NCBI GenBank assembly: GCA_043721235.1
Contig: JAYSRE010000212.1
Location: forward strand, 1-61,315
Direction of reading: 5' to 3'
DNA from: JAAFIP01 sp043721235
GTDB taxonomy: Bacteria; Pseudomonadota; Gammaproteobacteria; Burkholderiales; Burkholderiaceae_C
Length of the DNA stretch: 61,315 bases
Of this stretch, positions 18,173 through 26,604 are shown in pieces (position 1 is the stretch's first letter; each line of letters opens with the position of its first letter). Made by a program: the position numbers and the translations under genes. The notes under the pieces were generated by a model. It did not search any database, had not been told where the DNA came from, and saw only the letters and a list, made by a program, of their open reading frames with translations.

Positions 18173-18226
18173 CTATTAATTTAATGGCTGCTTGTGCAGC
18201 ATTTCCTTGGGCGAGAGCCCTAAAAC
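18173..18226 (-). repeat. Dispersed palindromic repeat, copy 4
   Basis: ATTAATTTAATGGCTGC then TTGTGCAGCATTTCCTTGG then GCGAGAGCCC; palindrome GCTGC/GCAGC intact. Lies between mobB and tRNA-Asn. Confidence 0.85.
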
Positions 18227-18292
18227 TTGGGTAAATTAAGCTAAAAGCGTACTATCAAGAAGCCTGAACAATAATTGCTTTTGTTCAATTAT

Positions 18293-18340
18293 AGGCTGTG
18301 GCCCAAAGAAAAACTGCATAAGCAGCTATTTAAAGTATAG
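18293..18340 (+). repeat. Dispersed palindromic repeat, copy 5
   Basis: GGCTGTGGCCCAAAGAAAAA then CTGCATAAGCAGCTATTT. The arm left of the palindrome has drifted, while the GCAGCTAT half is exact. Confidence 0.75.
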
Positions 18341-18464
18341 CAAATCTATTACACCAAGGCGTGCCAAAAACATGGGTAAAACCCAAATTTTGCATAGGCA
18401 CCTGTGGGAGGTCAGCAGCAGGGGCAAAAAATCCAAATTCCGGGCTATAATATTAGGCTTATGT

Positions 18465-18540
18465 TCCTCAATAGCTCAGTTGGTAGAGCGCCGGACTGTT
18501 AATCCGTAGGTCCCTGGTTCGAGTCCAGGTTGAGGAGCCA
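18465..18540 (+). tRNA. tRNA-Asn (anticodon GTT)
   Basis: A 76-base cloverleaf with acceptor arms TCCTCAA/TTGAGGA, D-arm AGCTCAGTTGGTAGAGC, anticodon loop containing GTT, T-arm GGTTCGAGTCC and encoded CCA. It is followed by two tandem copies of a TTGAGCCAAAAA unit that echo the tRNA 3' end and then by a strong terminator. Confidence 0.97.
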
Positions 18541-18572
18541 AAAAATTGAGCCAAAAAATTGAGCCAAAAATC

Positions 18573-18604
18573 AAAAAGCCGCTATGAAAATAGCGGCTTT
18601 TTCA
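18573..18604 (+). terminator. Rho-independent terminator of tRNA-Asn
   Basis: Perfect 12-base arms AAAAAGCCGCTA and TAGCGGCTTTTT around a TGAAAA loop, with a T-run in the right arm. It lies 33 bases after the tRNA and 70 bases before the convergent SIMPL gene stop; the A-run on the left makes it usable from both sides. Confidence 0.9.
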
Positions 18605-18673
18605 TCGCCTTATTTGGGTAATCTTCACCCAGTATTGCTACAATATGTGCATGACATTTACCGCAAGCATGCC

Positions 18674-19396
18674 CTACTTCATTTGCACCGAACCGCTCAC
18701 GTTCACCACCACGCTGCTGCGTCCTGCCTCTATCGGCACAGGCGCGTCGGCAGACATCGACTTGGTTGAGCGAATCCCCTCCATGTTGCCACGGTGCATG
18801 TAGCCTTGGTCGTTGGCGTTGACGGCCACGTCGCGCAGCGTGTAGCTGCTAAAGCCAAAGTTCTTGCTGATTTCGCTGGCTTTGGCTTTAAAGCGGTCAA
18901 TCGCCACCACCTGCGCTTCGGCCTCGGCCTTGGCGCGCGCCTCGCGCGACAGGGCAAAACTGACCTGTCCTAAGCTTAAAGTGCTGATTTTTCCTGCCGT
19001 GCTGCTGATACGGGCAAAGTCGCGGCCTTCTAAAATAAGCTCAGTGGTGCCCTGCCAGCCACTGATCTTGCCGTCGCGGGTATAGCGCGGCGACATGCTA
19101 AAACCGCCTGTGCGCACATCCAGTTGGCCCGCTTGGGCTACTTTTTTAGCTTCGGTCAGCGCAGTGTCCAGGGCCCCCTTTAAAAGAGTTTGCACCGCTG
19201 TAGCGTCTGTACCGTCTTTGCTAGTGGTCATAGAAATCAGCAGCAAATCCTGCTGCACTTCTACGGTGCCGCTGGCTTGCAGCGAAAGCCAGTTTACCGC
19301 TACATTAAGCCGGTTATCTTGTGCAAAAGCGGCTCCCGCCCAAGCAAATGCTGCATAAGCAGCTATTATTTTGATACTTCTGATATCAGGGTACAC
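18674..19396 (-). CDS. SIMPL domain (DUF541) exported protein
   Basis: Periplasmic or outer-surface protein of the SIMPL family (oxidative-stress/interleukin-1-receptor-kinase-interactor-like fold), whose bacterial role is poorly known. The GTG at 19396 is chosen because AAGGA lies 8 bases upstream and a signal peptide follows at once; an upstream in-frame start at 19447 would bury it. The signal peptide core (residues about 10-21, IIAAYAAFAWAG) is encoded by a copy of the dispersed repeat. Cleavage after AFA near residue 25 is likely. The mature part (about 215 residues) has the alternating Ala/Lys-rich helix AREARAKAEAEAQ typical of the family. Its stop faces the tRNA-Asn terminator. Confidence 0.88.
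   Translation of the reverse strand: MYPDIRSIKIIAAYAAFAWAGAAFAQDNRLNVAVNWLSLQASGTVEVQQDLLLISMTTSKDGTDATAVQTLLKGALDTALTEAKKVAQAGQLDVRTGGFSMSPRYTRDGKISGWQGTTELILEGRDFARISSTAGKISTLSLGQVSFALSREARAKAEAEAQVVAIDRFKAKASEISKNFGFSSYTLRDVAVNANDQGYMHRGNMEGIRSTKSMSADAPVPIEAGRSSVVVNVSGSVQMK
19335..19370 (+). repeat. Dispersed palindromic repeat, copy 6, inside a coding sequence
   Basis: CCCGCCCAAGCAAATGCTGC then ATAAGCAGCTATTATT. Read on the minus strand it codes for the hydrophobic signal-peptide core of the SIMPL protein. Compared with intergenic copies it has G for the first C of the CCT triplet (minus strand), turning proline into alanine. Confidence 0.85.
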
Positions 19397-19648
19397 ATTA
19401 AATTCCTTAGAGCTTGGGCCGCGCGGTAAAAAGCGTGATGGCGGCATGTTGTCGGCCTGCTGGCGCTAGCTTAGCCTAACTACAAGACGATTCGCACTAA
19501 CTAAAAAGCTCCATTACACAGCTTTACCCAGCGTGTTGGGGGTGAAAAAAGTGTAACAGAGTGTCGTAACCCCATGATTTAATTAGGTTTTCTTAAAAAA
19601 GTGCGGTACAAACGGGCTCTGTTACATATTTAAAGAGAGGTTTTTCTC

Positions 19649-20380
19649 ATGACACAAACTGCAAAACAAGCTGACCGTATCTTGGTGGTGGATGACGATG
19701 CCCGCATTCGTGATCTGCTGCGCCGCTACTTGGCGCAAGAAGGCTTTGAAGTGATCGTGGCCGAAGACGGTAAGGCGCTCACCCGCATTATGATGCGCGA
19801 CCCGATCGATTTGATCATTCTGGACCTGATGATGCCCGGCGAGGACGGCCTGTCAATTTGCCGCCGCCTGCGCGCAGCCGGTGACCGCACCCCTATCATC
19901 ATGCTGACCGCCAAAGGCGAGGATGTAGATCGCATTGTGGGCCTTGAAGTTGGTGCGGACGACTACCTGGGCAAGCCGTTTAACCCACGCGAGCTGCTGG
20001 CCCGCGTGCACGCCGTGCTACGCCGCCGCCCTGCCCACGAGGCACCCGGTGCACCGTCTACCGACAACGAAACGATTACTTTTGGCCCGTTTGACTTTGA
20101 CATGGGCCAGCGCACCCTGCGCAAAAACGGCGAAGAAATGCCGCTCACTACCGGTGAATTTGCCATGTTGAAAGCCTTGGTGCGCCACCCACGCCAGCCG
20201 CTGTCGCGTGAAAAACTGGCCCAACTGGCCCGTGGCCGCGAGTTTGAGCCGTTTGACCGCAGTTTGGACGTGCAAGTCTCGCGTCTGCGTAAAATGGTGG
20301 AAGCTGATGTGGCTGCACCGCGCTACATTCAAACCGTGTGGGGCGTAGGCTATGTGTTTGTGCCGGACGGCAAAAGTTAA
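19649..20380 (+). CDS. ompR: Two-component response regulator OmpR
   Basis: Cytoplasmic response regulator of 243 residues. The receiver domain (about 10-122) has the acidic pair D16/D17, phosphoacceptor D59 in LDLMMPGEDG and the conserved Lys in GKPFNP. The C-terminal winged helix (about 145-238) has the LTTGEFAML and TVWGVGYVF motifs. It is followed by its sensor kinase, with a terminator-like hairpin between. A GAGAGG Shine-Dalgarno sequence precedes the ATG. By family it responds to osmotic or envelope signals and controls porins; targets here are not shown. Confidence 0.93.
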   Translation: MTQTAKQADRILVVDDDARIRDLLRRYLAQEGFEVIVAEDGKALTRIMMRDPIDLIILDLMMPGEDGLSICRRLRAAGDRTPIIMLTAKGEDVDRIVGLEVGADDYLGKPFNPRELLARVHAVLRRRPAHEAPGAPSTDNETITFGPFDFDMGQRTLRKNGEEMPLTTGEFAMLKALVRHPRQPLSREKLAQLARGREFEPFDRSLDVQVSRLRKMVEADVAAPRYIQTVWGVGYVFVPDGKS

Positions 20381-20412
20381 TGCGCGACTAAGAACGATAG
20401 TTTGGCCTCCAG

Positions 20413-20451
20413 CACAACGAGCACACCTGGCGTGTGCTCGTTGTGTTTTTT
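20413..20451 (+). terminator. Terminator-like hairpin between ompR and envZ
   Basis: Perfect 14-base arms (20413-20426 and 20432-20445; CACAACGAGCACAC and its complement), 5-base loop, then a run of T. It sits inside the two-gene operon, 33 bases after the ompR stop and 26 before the kinase start, so it should lower kinase expression relative to the regulator unless the kinase has its own promoter. Confidence 0.85.
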
Positions 20452-20476
20452 GTGATGTTCGTAAATTGCTTACCGT

Positions 20477-21895
20477 ATGGCTACCCTGCAAGCATCAAAA
20501 AATATTCCGCTAGAAACTGCCCCGGCGCCCCTGGAAATGCGCCAAGCCGTGGTGCGCCGAGTGCGCCTGAGCCTGTTTTGGCGCACCTTTTTTCTGCTGG
20601 CTCTGCTGCTTATTGGCAGCGCAGCCGCGTGGCTGCAAACTTTCAGGGTGATAGAAAGCGCCCCCCAGGCAACACAGAACGCCCAGCAAATTGCATCGCT
20701 TGTTAACCTCAGCCGGGCCGCTTTAGTGCATGCCGATGCCATAGCCCGGGTATCGCTTATCAAGCAGCTGGCCGAGCTGGAAGGCGTGCGCGTGCTGCCC
20801 AGGCAGCCGAACGACAAGCTGGTCAGTTTTGATGGCAATGCGCAAACCGTTCGCGTTACCCAAGAGCTGCGCGCACGGCTGGGCAAAGACACTTTGCTGG
20901 CCCGAGAGGTCAATGGTGAGCCAGGGCTGTGGGTGGGCTTTGTGATTGATGGCGACGCTTTTTGGCTGCTGACCGATTTAGCGCGTATCTTGCCCGTAGC
21001 GGGCAAAACATGGCTGATTTGGCTGTTGATTGCGGCTGTCTTGTCACTGGCGGGCGCAGCCGTGATTGCGCGGCTGATCAACCGTCCGCTCAAAGCGCTG
21101 AGCTTTGCAGCCAGCCGCGTGAAAGACGGTAACTTTGCCGCCAGCCGCTTAGACGAACGCGCCATGACCAGCGAGATACGCGAAGTGAACGTGGGCTTTA
21201 ACCGCATGGCCCAGCAGCTGGCCAAAATAGAGCAAGACCGTGCTGTCATGCTGGCCGGTATATCGCACGACCTGCGCACGCCGCTGGCGCGCCTGCGGCT
21301 AGAGACTGAAATGAGCGTGGCCGACCTGTCGGCGCGCGCCCACATGGCCGCCGACATAGAGCAGCTAGACAGCATCATTGACAAGTTCTTGGACTACGCC
21401 CGGCCCGACCAAACCCGCTTGCAGCCCGTGTGCTTAAACGATGTGCTGGAGGCCAGCGTGTTTGCAGTGCATGACAGCGGCGATATGCGCATTAACATGA
21501 ACATAGCCCCCGAGGTGTACGTGATGGCCGAAGAAATAGAGCTGTCGCGGGTGATGGCCAACCTGATTGAAAACGCCCGCAAATACGGAAAATCTGCCCA
21601 TATTAACGTGACCAAACTGGACATTGAAGTGCGGGTAAAAGACGACTGGGTGCTGCTTAAAGTGCGTGACCACGGCCCCGGTGTGAGCGAGGAGATCTTA
21701 AAGCACCTGACCCAGCCGTTTTTCCGCGGTGACGCTGCCCGTACCGAGGCCACTGGGGCGGGCCTGGGGCTGGCCATTGTAGAAAAAACCGTGCAGCGCA
21801 TGGGCGGCATGTTTGCACTGTCTAACACTGCCTCGGGCGGGCTGGCAGCGCACATAAAGCTGCGCGCTGCCAAGCCCATGCCGGGCGGTTATTAA
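20477..21895 (+). CDS. envZ: Osmosensor-type histidine kinase EnvZ
   Basis: Inner-membrane sensor kinase of 472 residues. Transmembrane segments lie at about 35-55 and 178-200 around a periplasmic loop of roughly 120 residues. A HAMP linker, the dimerisation domain with phospho-His264 in GISHDLRTPL, and an ATPase domain with NLIENARKYG, DHGPGV and GAGLGLAIV follow. It phosphorylates the upstream OmpR. The ATG is at 20477, beyond a terminator-like hairpin. The periplasmic part is not diagnostic of the signal. Confidence 0.92.
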   Translation: MATLQASKNIPLETAPAPLEMRQAVVRRVRLSLFWRTFFLLALLLIGSAAAWLQTFRVIESAPQATQNAQQIASLVNLSRAALVHADAIARVSLIKQLAELEGVRVLPRQPNDKLVSFDGNAQTVRVTQELRARLGKDTLLAREVNGEPGLWVGFVIDGDAFWLLTDLARILPVAGKTWLIWLLIAAVLSLAGAAVIARLINRPLKALSFAASRVKDGNFAASRLDERAMTSEIREVNVGFNRMAQQLAKIEQDRAVMLAGISHDLRTPLARLRLETEMSVADLSARAHMAADIEQLDSIIDKFLDYARPDQTRLQPVCLNDVLEASVFAVHDSGDMRINMNIAPEVYVMAEEIELSRVMANLIENARKYGKSAHINVTKLDIEVRVKDDWVLLKVRDHGPGVSEEILKHLTQPFFRGDAARTEATGAGLGLAIVEKTVQRMGGMFALSNTASGGLAAHIKLRAAKPMPGGY

Positions 21896-21981
21896 CTGTT
21901 TTTGCACTGCCCATGGGCACATCAAAACGTATAGCCATGGCAACGAGGCAAGCTGGGTGCTCTTATAATCTGGGCAGCAGC

Positions 21982-22055
21982 GCGGGTGTCGTTCAATGGC
22001 AGGACTCTTGCTTCCCAAGCAAATAACGTGGGTTCGATTCCCATCACCCGCTCCA
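21982..22055 (+). tRNA. tRNA-Gly (anticodon CCC)
   Basis: A 74-base cloverleaf with acceptor arms GCGGGTG/CACCCGC, anticodon loop TTCCCAA (anticodon CCC), T-arm GGTTCGATTCC, discriminator T and encoded CCA. A TATAAT box lies at 21964-21969, 12 bases upstream. A dispersed repeat follows 26 bases later. Confidence 0.96.
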
Positions 22056-22080
22056 GCAGTTTAAATATCAGTAGCTATAC

Positions 22081-22139
22081 TAATAATAGCTAACTATGCA
22101 GCATTTCCTTGGGAGACAGGCCTATTTGTTATAAAACTA
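22081..22139 (-). repeat. Dispersed palindromic repeat, copy 7
   Basis: TAATAATAGCTAACTATGCA then GCATTTCCTTGGGAGACAGG then CCTATTTG. Its far flank reaches the stop codon of the convergent PaiB-family gene (22137-22139). Confidence 0.8.
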
Positions 22140-22763
22140 GCCTTTGGCTGCTTGCCACTGGGCCATCCAGTCGGCCAAGGCGCGTTCGTTCTCGTTGCCC
22201 TGTGCGTACTGTGCGTGCATGGCGGCATAAGCCTCAGGGCGGTGCTGGTTAAGCTTGAGTTTGCATTCCAGCTTGGTTACCGTGAGCTCAAAAGCCACTA
22301 TGCCGGCCAGCATTTTGTGTTGGTACTCTTGGCCCAAACCCTGCCACTGCAGGGCATACGGCGGTTCGTGGTCGCCAATGAGCTTTTTCAGCAGCGCGTC
22401 TTTCTCTAAAGCCGTCTCCATGGTGCGGGCTGTAACCACGCAGTGCACGGCCAGGTAGTTCCAGGTGGGCACGCGGGCCAGGTCGGGGTACACGCTGGGC
22501 GACATGTAGGCGTGCGGCCCCATGAAGGTGACCACTGCTTGCGGCCGCGCAACCAGGTAGCGCCAGTGCGGGTTAGGCTTGGCGCAGTGGCCCAGAATAC
22601 GCAGATTCTCAGGGGTGGAAGCAGCATCCACATGCAGCGGCAGGTGGGTCACAAAAGGCAAACCATCGTCATCGTTCGATATAAGCGATGCAAACGGGTA
22701 GGCGCGCATGAGTTGCACAGCCTGCGCGCTGTCCTTGGCATTAAATTGAGGCGGTAGGTACAT
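22137..22763 (-). CDS. FMN-binding negative transcriptional regulator, PaiB family
   Basis: A 208-residue protein of the PaiB family (split-barrel FMN-binding fold). Motifs: MYLPPQFNAKD at the start, AYPFASLISNDDDGLPFVTHLPL, HCAKPNPHWR, and PSVYPDLARVPTWNYLAVH. The family is named from a Bacillus regulator of sporulation and protease genes, but most proteobacterial members are uncharacterised. The stop codon touches a dispersed repeat. The upstream GAF-protein gene lies 14 bases away on the same strand, so the two may be cotranscribed. Confidence 0.9.
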   Translation of the reverse strand: MYLPPQFNAKDSAQAVQLMRAYPFASLISNDDDGLPFVTHLPLHVDAASTPENLRILGHCAKPNPHWRYLVARPQAVVTFMGPHAYMSPSVYPDLARVPTWNYLAVHCVVTARTMETALEKDALLKKLIGDHEPPYALQWQGLGQEYQHKMLAGIVAFELTVTKLECKLKLNQHRPEAYAAMHAQYAQGNENERALADWMAQWQAAKG

Positions 22764-22777
22764 GGTGAGAGCGGCTT

Positions 22778-23809
22778 TTAGCGCAGCACAGACGTGATGC
22801 CTGCGCCTTCGGCCAAACGGCCCATCACAATTTCAAGCAGCTTTTCGGGCTCTTGGGTTTGGTGCTCCGCTCTTAGGCGCAAGCCTGCGCTGGTGATTTC
22901 TAGCTTTTGGGTAAAGTTAATACCCGCTAGAGGTTGAGAGCCAGGTTCTTGCAAAAAGGTGGCTATTTGTTCGCGCAGCAGACTTTTGTCGCGTGCAGCA
23001 AACATCGCGCAGGCGCGCCCACCGGGCAGCAAGCACAGCACTGCATTGGCGGGCAGGCGCTGGCGAATAAACTGCGCTACCAGCATCACTTGCAGCTGCA
23101 GTGCGCCCTCGCCCACGCTGAGCATGAAGTCTGGCATGTTGTGAATACGAATGCCGCACAGCGCAGCGTGCACACTGCCTGTAGCCACGTCGCGCAGGGT
23201 GCGCTTAATCAGCTCGCAAAAGCCGCGCTCGCTCCAGCAGCCTGTAGCAGGGTCTAGCAACTGTTTGCGTTCTGCGCGGCTGGACTCGGCCATGAGCGCT
23301 TTTTGGCTGTCTGTCATGGCATTCACGCGCAGCTCAGACTCCACCATATGGGCCAAGTCGGCCAGTATCTCCAGGTCTTCTGCCGCGTAGGTGCGCGGCA
23401 TGGTGTCTAGCACGCACAGGGTGCCTACGCGCAGGCCCGGCGCCAGCTCTAGCGGCCAGCCGCAGTAGGAGCGGATGTAGGGCGGGCCAATGACCAGAGG
23501 ATTATGGGCAAAACGCGGGTCAAGGTAAGTGTCTTGCACTTTAAACACTTCGCTGGCCACAATGGCGTGGCCACAAAATGAGATATTGCGCGCGGTCTCA
23601 GACACCGTCAGCCCTTGGGCTGAACGAAACCACTGCACATCGTCTTCAACAATAGAGATTAAAACAATGGGAACATGCAGCATGCGCTGGGCCATGCGGG
23701 TGATGCGGTCAAACCGCTCCTCGCGCGGCACATAGGCGCACATGGCTGATCGCAGCGCTGACAACCGCTCGGCTTCGTTGTCAGCAACAGGGGCAATTTT
23801 GTAATCCAT
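22778..23809 (-). CDS. GAF domain protein with degenerate GGDEF-like C-terminus
   Basis: A 343-residue cytoplasmic sensor. The GAF domain (about 20-165) carries the typical NISFCGHAI and CGWPLEL...GTLCVLD stretches. The C-terminal half (about 180-340) begins like a diguanylate cyclase (LLDPATGCWSERGF resembles the DxLTGLxNRRxF entry motif), but where GG[DE]EF should stand it reads LPGGRACAMF. The catalytic acid is missing, so it should not make cyclic-di-GMP. It may act as a regulator that binds a nucleotide or a partner. The PaiB-family gene follows after 14 bases. Confidence 0.82.
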   Translation of the reverse strand: MDYKIAPVADNEAERLSALRSAMCAYVPREERFDRITRMAQRMLHVPIVLISIVEDDVQWFRSAQGLTVSETARNISFCGHAIVASEVFKVQDTYLDPRFAHNPLVIGPPYIRSYCGWPLELAPGLRVGTLCVLDTMPRTYAAEDLEILADLAHMVESELRVNAMTDSQKALMAESSRAERKQLLDPATGCWSERGFCELIKRTLRDVATGSVHAALCGIRIHNMPDFMLSVGEGALQLQVMLVAQFIRQRLPANAVLCLLPGGRACAMFAARDKSLLREQIATFLQEPGSQPLAGINFTQKLEITSAGLRLRAEHQTQEPEKLLEIVMGRLAEGAGITSVLR

Positions 23810-23900
23810 AGGGCAAGGCTAAGGTCTAAAAAAAGCGCCAGCCGAGCACCCCAAACTACAAGGGTGCACCGGCCAGCGTGGGCAGGCCCAGCTTTGGAGC

Positions 23901-24323
23901 TTAAAGCACGTTCAAAGTAACATCGATATTGCCACGGGTCGCGTTAGAGTACGGGCAAACCACATGGGCTTTGTTAACCAGGTCCAGGGCGGCAGCGCGG
24001 TCCATACCGGGAATGCTGATGTCGAGTTTAACTTCGATGCCGAAACCATTGGGGATTTGGCCAATGCCGACTGCACCAGAGACTTTGGTGTCGGCGGGCA
24101 CCGTGATTTTGGCTTGGCCTGCTACAAACTTCATGGCCCCTAGAAAGCAGGCGCTGTAGCCCGCTGCAAACAGTTGCTCAGGGTTGACAGCGCCGCCTGC
24201 GCCGCCCATTTCTTTGGGCACACCCAGTTTGACGTCCAGCAAGCCGTCGCTGCTGGTGGCATGGCCATCACGGCCTCCGGTGGCTGATGCGTGGGCGGTG
24301 TAGATAACTTTTTCGACTGACAT
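23901..24323 (-). CDS. ohr: Organic hydroperoxide resistance protein (Ohr/OsmC family)
   Basis: Thiol peroxidase of 140 residues that reduces organic hydroperoxides. The two active-site cysteines are present: Cys59 in FAAGYSACFLGA and Cys123 in HVVCPYSNATRG. The start MSVEKVIYTAHASATGGRDG is typical of Ohr rather than OsmC. It stands alone; no OhrR gene is next to it. A dispersed repeat lies in the gap upstream. Confidence 0.93.
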   Translation of the reverse strand: MSVEKVIYTAHASATGGRDGHATSSDGLLDVKLGVPKEMGGAGGAVNPEQLFAAGYSACFLGAMKFVAGQAKITVPADTKVSGAVGIGQIPNGFGIEVKLDISIPGMDRAAALDLVNKAHVVCPYSNATRGNIDVTLNVL

Positions 24324-24379
24324 GGTGGTTCCTTTTAAGGTGGGTTGGTAAACAGGGAGAGAAACTTAATGCTATTTAT

Positions 24380-24428
24380 TATATAGCTAACTATTGAGTA
24401 TTTCCTTGGGCGATAGCACTGAAATTAT
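24380..24428 (-). repeat. Dispersed palindromic repeat, copy 8
   Basis: TATATAGCTAACTATTGAG then TATTTCCTTGGGCGATAGCA. The inner palindrome is degraded; the CCTTGGGCGATAG end is exact. It lies between ohr and the JmjC-type gene. Confidence 0.75.
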
Positions 24429-24434
24429 GTAATA

Positions 24435-25322
24435 CTAAGAAGTTATAGGTGGATTAGCAGACGCTGCAAGCCCATGCGCATTGCTGATGTCAAACGCACG
24501 CTGGCGGTTTTTGTCATTCCACGACTGGCCTATCCAGCGGCGCATAAGCCCGTCTGCAGTGCGCACATAAATAAGGTTGTACAGCAACTGCCCCAAGTGC
24601 GCAGGGGTGCGCGGAAAGGCCCGAAGTGTCATGGAAAAGCACATCTCATCGTACACCACGTAGTGCCAAAAGCCAGGCGGTATATACAGCGCGTCGCCAT
24701 GCTGCAGTTCGGCCATATAACCCCACGCATGCTGTAGTGCGGGAAAGGTTTGGTAATCAGGCTGGTCTAGATCAATCTCAAACAGCGCACTGAAAGAGTA
24801 AGGTACGTGGTACAAATATTTGCTTTGTTCGGGGCTAAACAGGTAAACGCGTTTTTTGCCGCCAAAGTGGCATAGCAGCAGGTCAGCCCAGTCAATGTCA
24901 AAGTGCATTTGCACCTTGGCCCCTTTGCCACCAAAAAACAGCACAGGCAGTTTTTTAAACAGGTGCAGGCCCATGCGGGGGAATGTAAAGTCTTTCATCA
25001 AATCGGGGGCTTGCTGCAAGATGTTGTAAAAAAACATGCGCAACTTGGTGTTGCCTTGCGCCAGTTCGGCCACAAATTGCCGAAAAGTCATTTGTGCCAC
25101 CAGGGCGTGCTGGTGTTTATGCCCTTTGGCCTCGGCCCCGCCGTACAGCGGCACCACTTTGTCACCCACCACACTGCATAAATAGTCTACCGTCCATTTG
25201 CTGCGGGCGGGCCAGTCGCGTGAGATGTTCTCCATGATGACGGGCTGGTTGCGGGACTTGTACTGGGCCAAAAAATCTTTCGGGCTAATGCTGCCTGTTC
25301 GCGCAACCGGGTCAATATGCAT
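24435..25322 (-). CDS. JmjC-type cupin (Fe(II)/2-oxoglutarate oxygenase-like) protein
   Basis: A 295-residue protein of the cupin_8/JmjC family. The metal-binding triad is visible: His140 and Asp142 in MHFDID and His220 in PPGFWHYV, so an iron- and 2-oxoglutarate-dependent hydroxylase is likely. The entry segment PKDFLAQYKSRNQPVIMENI is typical. The target, protein or small molecule, is unknown. It is flanked by dispersed repeats on both sides, and no partner gene is evident. Confidence 0.87.
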   Translation of the reverse strand: MHIDPVARTGSISPKDFLAQYKSRNQPVIMENISRDWPARSKWTVDYLCSVVGDKVVPLYGGAEAKGHKHQHALVAQMTFRQFVAELAQGNTKLRMFFYNILQQAPDLMKDFTFPRMGLHLFKKLPVLFFGGKGAKVQMHFDIDWADLLLCHFGGKKRVYLFSPEQSKYLYHVPYSFSALFEIDLDQPDYQTFPALQHAWGYMAELQHGDALYIPPGFWHYVVYDEMCFSMTLRAFPRTPAHLGQLLYNLIYVRTADGLMRRWIGQSWNDKNRQRAFDISNAHGLAASANPPITS

Positions 25323-25426
25323 GGAATTGCCTTAGTTTTTTGTGGTCCGCTGGGCGGATATTGGCTGTTATTTTAGAGGGGATTCTTTACATGGGCCGTT
25401 TTACAGCTCAAGTTTTTAGTTACTTG

Positions 25427-25474
25427 CCCTATCGCCCAAGGAAATGCTGCATAAGCAGCTATAGAATTAATAGT
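25427..25474 (+). repeat. Dispersed palindromic repeat, copy 9
   Basis: CCCTATCGCCCAAGGAAATG then CTGCATAAGCAGCTATAG then AATTAATAG. This is one of the closest copies to consensus, and lies in the gap between the histone-deacetylase-family gene and the JmjC gene. Confidence 0.9.
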
Positions 25475-25486
25475 AAGCAGTACGCC

Positions 25487-26464
25487 TTAAAGTCCGCGCC
25501 ACTTGGCCGCATACGCCACCGCCACCGTGTACGTAGCCTGCTGCACGCGCAGCGTGGTGCCCATGTCGGTGCCGTAGCCGCCGCCCATGGCAAAGGCCAA
25601 CGGAATGCGCCGCTGCCAACACCAGTGCATCACCCTGCGGTCGCGCGCCTCCAGGCCGTCGTAGCTGAGTTTGAGCCGCCCTAGCCTGTCTCCCTCATGC
25701 GGGTCAGCGCCGGCCAGGTACAGCACCAGGCCGGGGGTAAAACGGCGCTCTAGCTCGTCTAGGGCATGGTCTAGTGCTTGCAGGTATTCGTCGTCTTGGC
25801 AGCCGTCGGGCAGGTTGATGTCCAGACTACTGGCTTCTTTGCGAAAGGGGAAGTTTTTGGCACCGTGCATCGACAGCGTAAATACGCTGGCATCGCCCGT
25901 AAAAATGCTGGCCGTGCCGTTGCCTTGGTGCACGTCCAGGTCAATGATGGCCACCTGCAGTGGCGTGCGGTGCGCGCCCAAATGGCGCTGGCGGGCCCAT
26001 TCGGCTTGCATCAGGCGGGCAGTCACGGCAAAGTCGTTAAACACGCAAAACCCGCCACCCTTGTGGGCGTAGCTGTGGTGTGTACCGCCTGCCAGATTGG
26101 CCGCCAAACCTTCAGGTTGGGCTGTTTGCCTATGCGCTTCTTGCAGGGGCAGCCCCATGCTGGCGCGCGCCGCTTGCACGCTGGCCCCTACGGATCTTCT
26201 GGCTCTTTCGGCCATCGCCGGGCTCCATGGAAAGCCGATCTCGCGCATCAGTACTGGGTCGATGCTGCCTTGGCCAATGCCTTTTATGTAGGCCGGGGTA
26301 TGGCACAGCGCCAGTTGGCCGTCGGTAGCTGCGGGGGCTTCGTGCAGCTCTACTGCGGGCAGGTGCTGGCTTAGCCAGTCACGCAGCAGACGGTATTTGC
26401 CCATGGGGAAACGGTGGCCCTCGGGCAAGGGCAGTACAAACTGGTCGGCGTAGTAGGCTTTCAA
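25487..26464 (-). CDS. Histone deacetylase family protein
   Basis: A 325-residue zinc amidohydrolase of the arginase/deacetylase fold; bacterial members remove acetyl groups from polyamines or other small molecules. Zinc ligands are visible in IIDLDVHQGNG (Asp and His) and LAGADPHEGD (Asp); GGTHHSYAHKGGGFCVFND and MGGGYG are also typical. The apparent start is TTG at 26464 (KAYYADQFVLPLPEGHRFP follows, as in relatives); no ATG fits. Its neighbours give no clue to the substrate. Confidence 0.88.
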   Translation of the reverse strand: MKAYYADQFVLPLPEGHRFPMGKYRLLRDWLSQHLPAVELHEAPAATDGQLALCHTPAYIKGIGQGSIDPVLMREIGFPWSPAMAERARRSVGASVQAARASMGLPLQEAHRQTAQPEGLAANLAGGTHHSYAHKGGGFCVFNDFAVTARLMQAEWARQRHLGAHRTPLQVAIIDLDVHQGNGTASIFTGDASVFTLSMHGAKNFPFRKEASSLDINLPDGCQDDEYLQALDHALDELERRFTPGLVLYLAGADPHEGDRLGRLKLSYDGLEARDRRVMHWCWQRRIPLAFAMGGGYGTDMGTTLRVQQATYTVAVAYAAKWRGL

Positions 26465-26604
26465 ATGGGGGCTTCAACTGTGGGTTTTTAGACTGGGTAG
26501 CGTCTGGGGCTGCGCTTTTAAACGTAGCAAATTTAATACTCGCCATTGTGACGCGGCCATGTCTGCCTCTGTGATCTAGGGTTTTGCATCTAAACAGATC
26601 ATTT

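Larger units (their letters stand above)
18093..18464. other. Intergenic region with two opposed repeat copies
   Basis: No gene seen. It holds two copies of the dispersed repeat in opposite orientation (18173-18226 and 18293-18340), which could pair into a long imperfect hairpin, and then the tRNA-Asn promoter region with a TATAAT box at about 18446. Confidence 0.6.

Noticed and set aside
18536..18570. Tandem TTGAGCCAAAAA units after tRNA-Asn as phage attachment remnants
   Set aside because: Too short, and no integrase or tRNA-end repeat was found elsewhere in the window.
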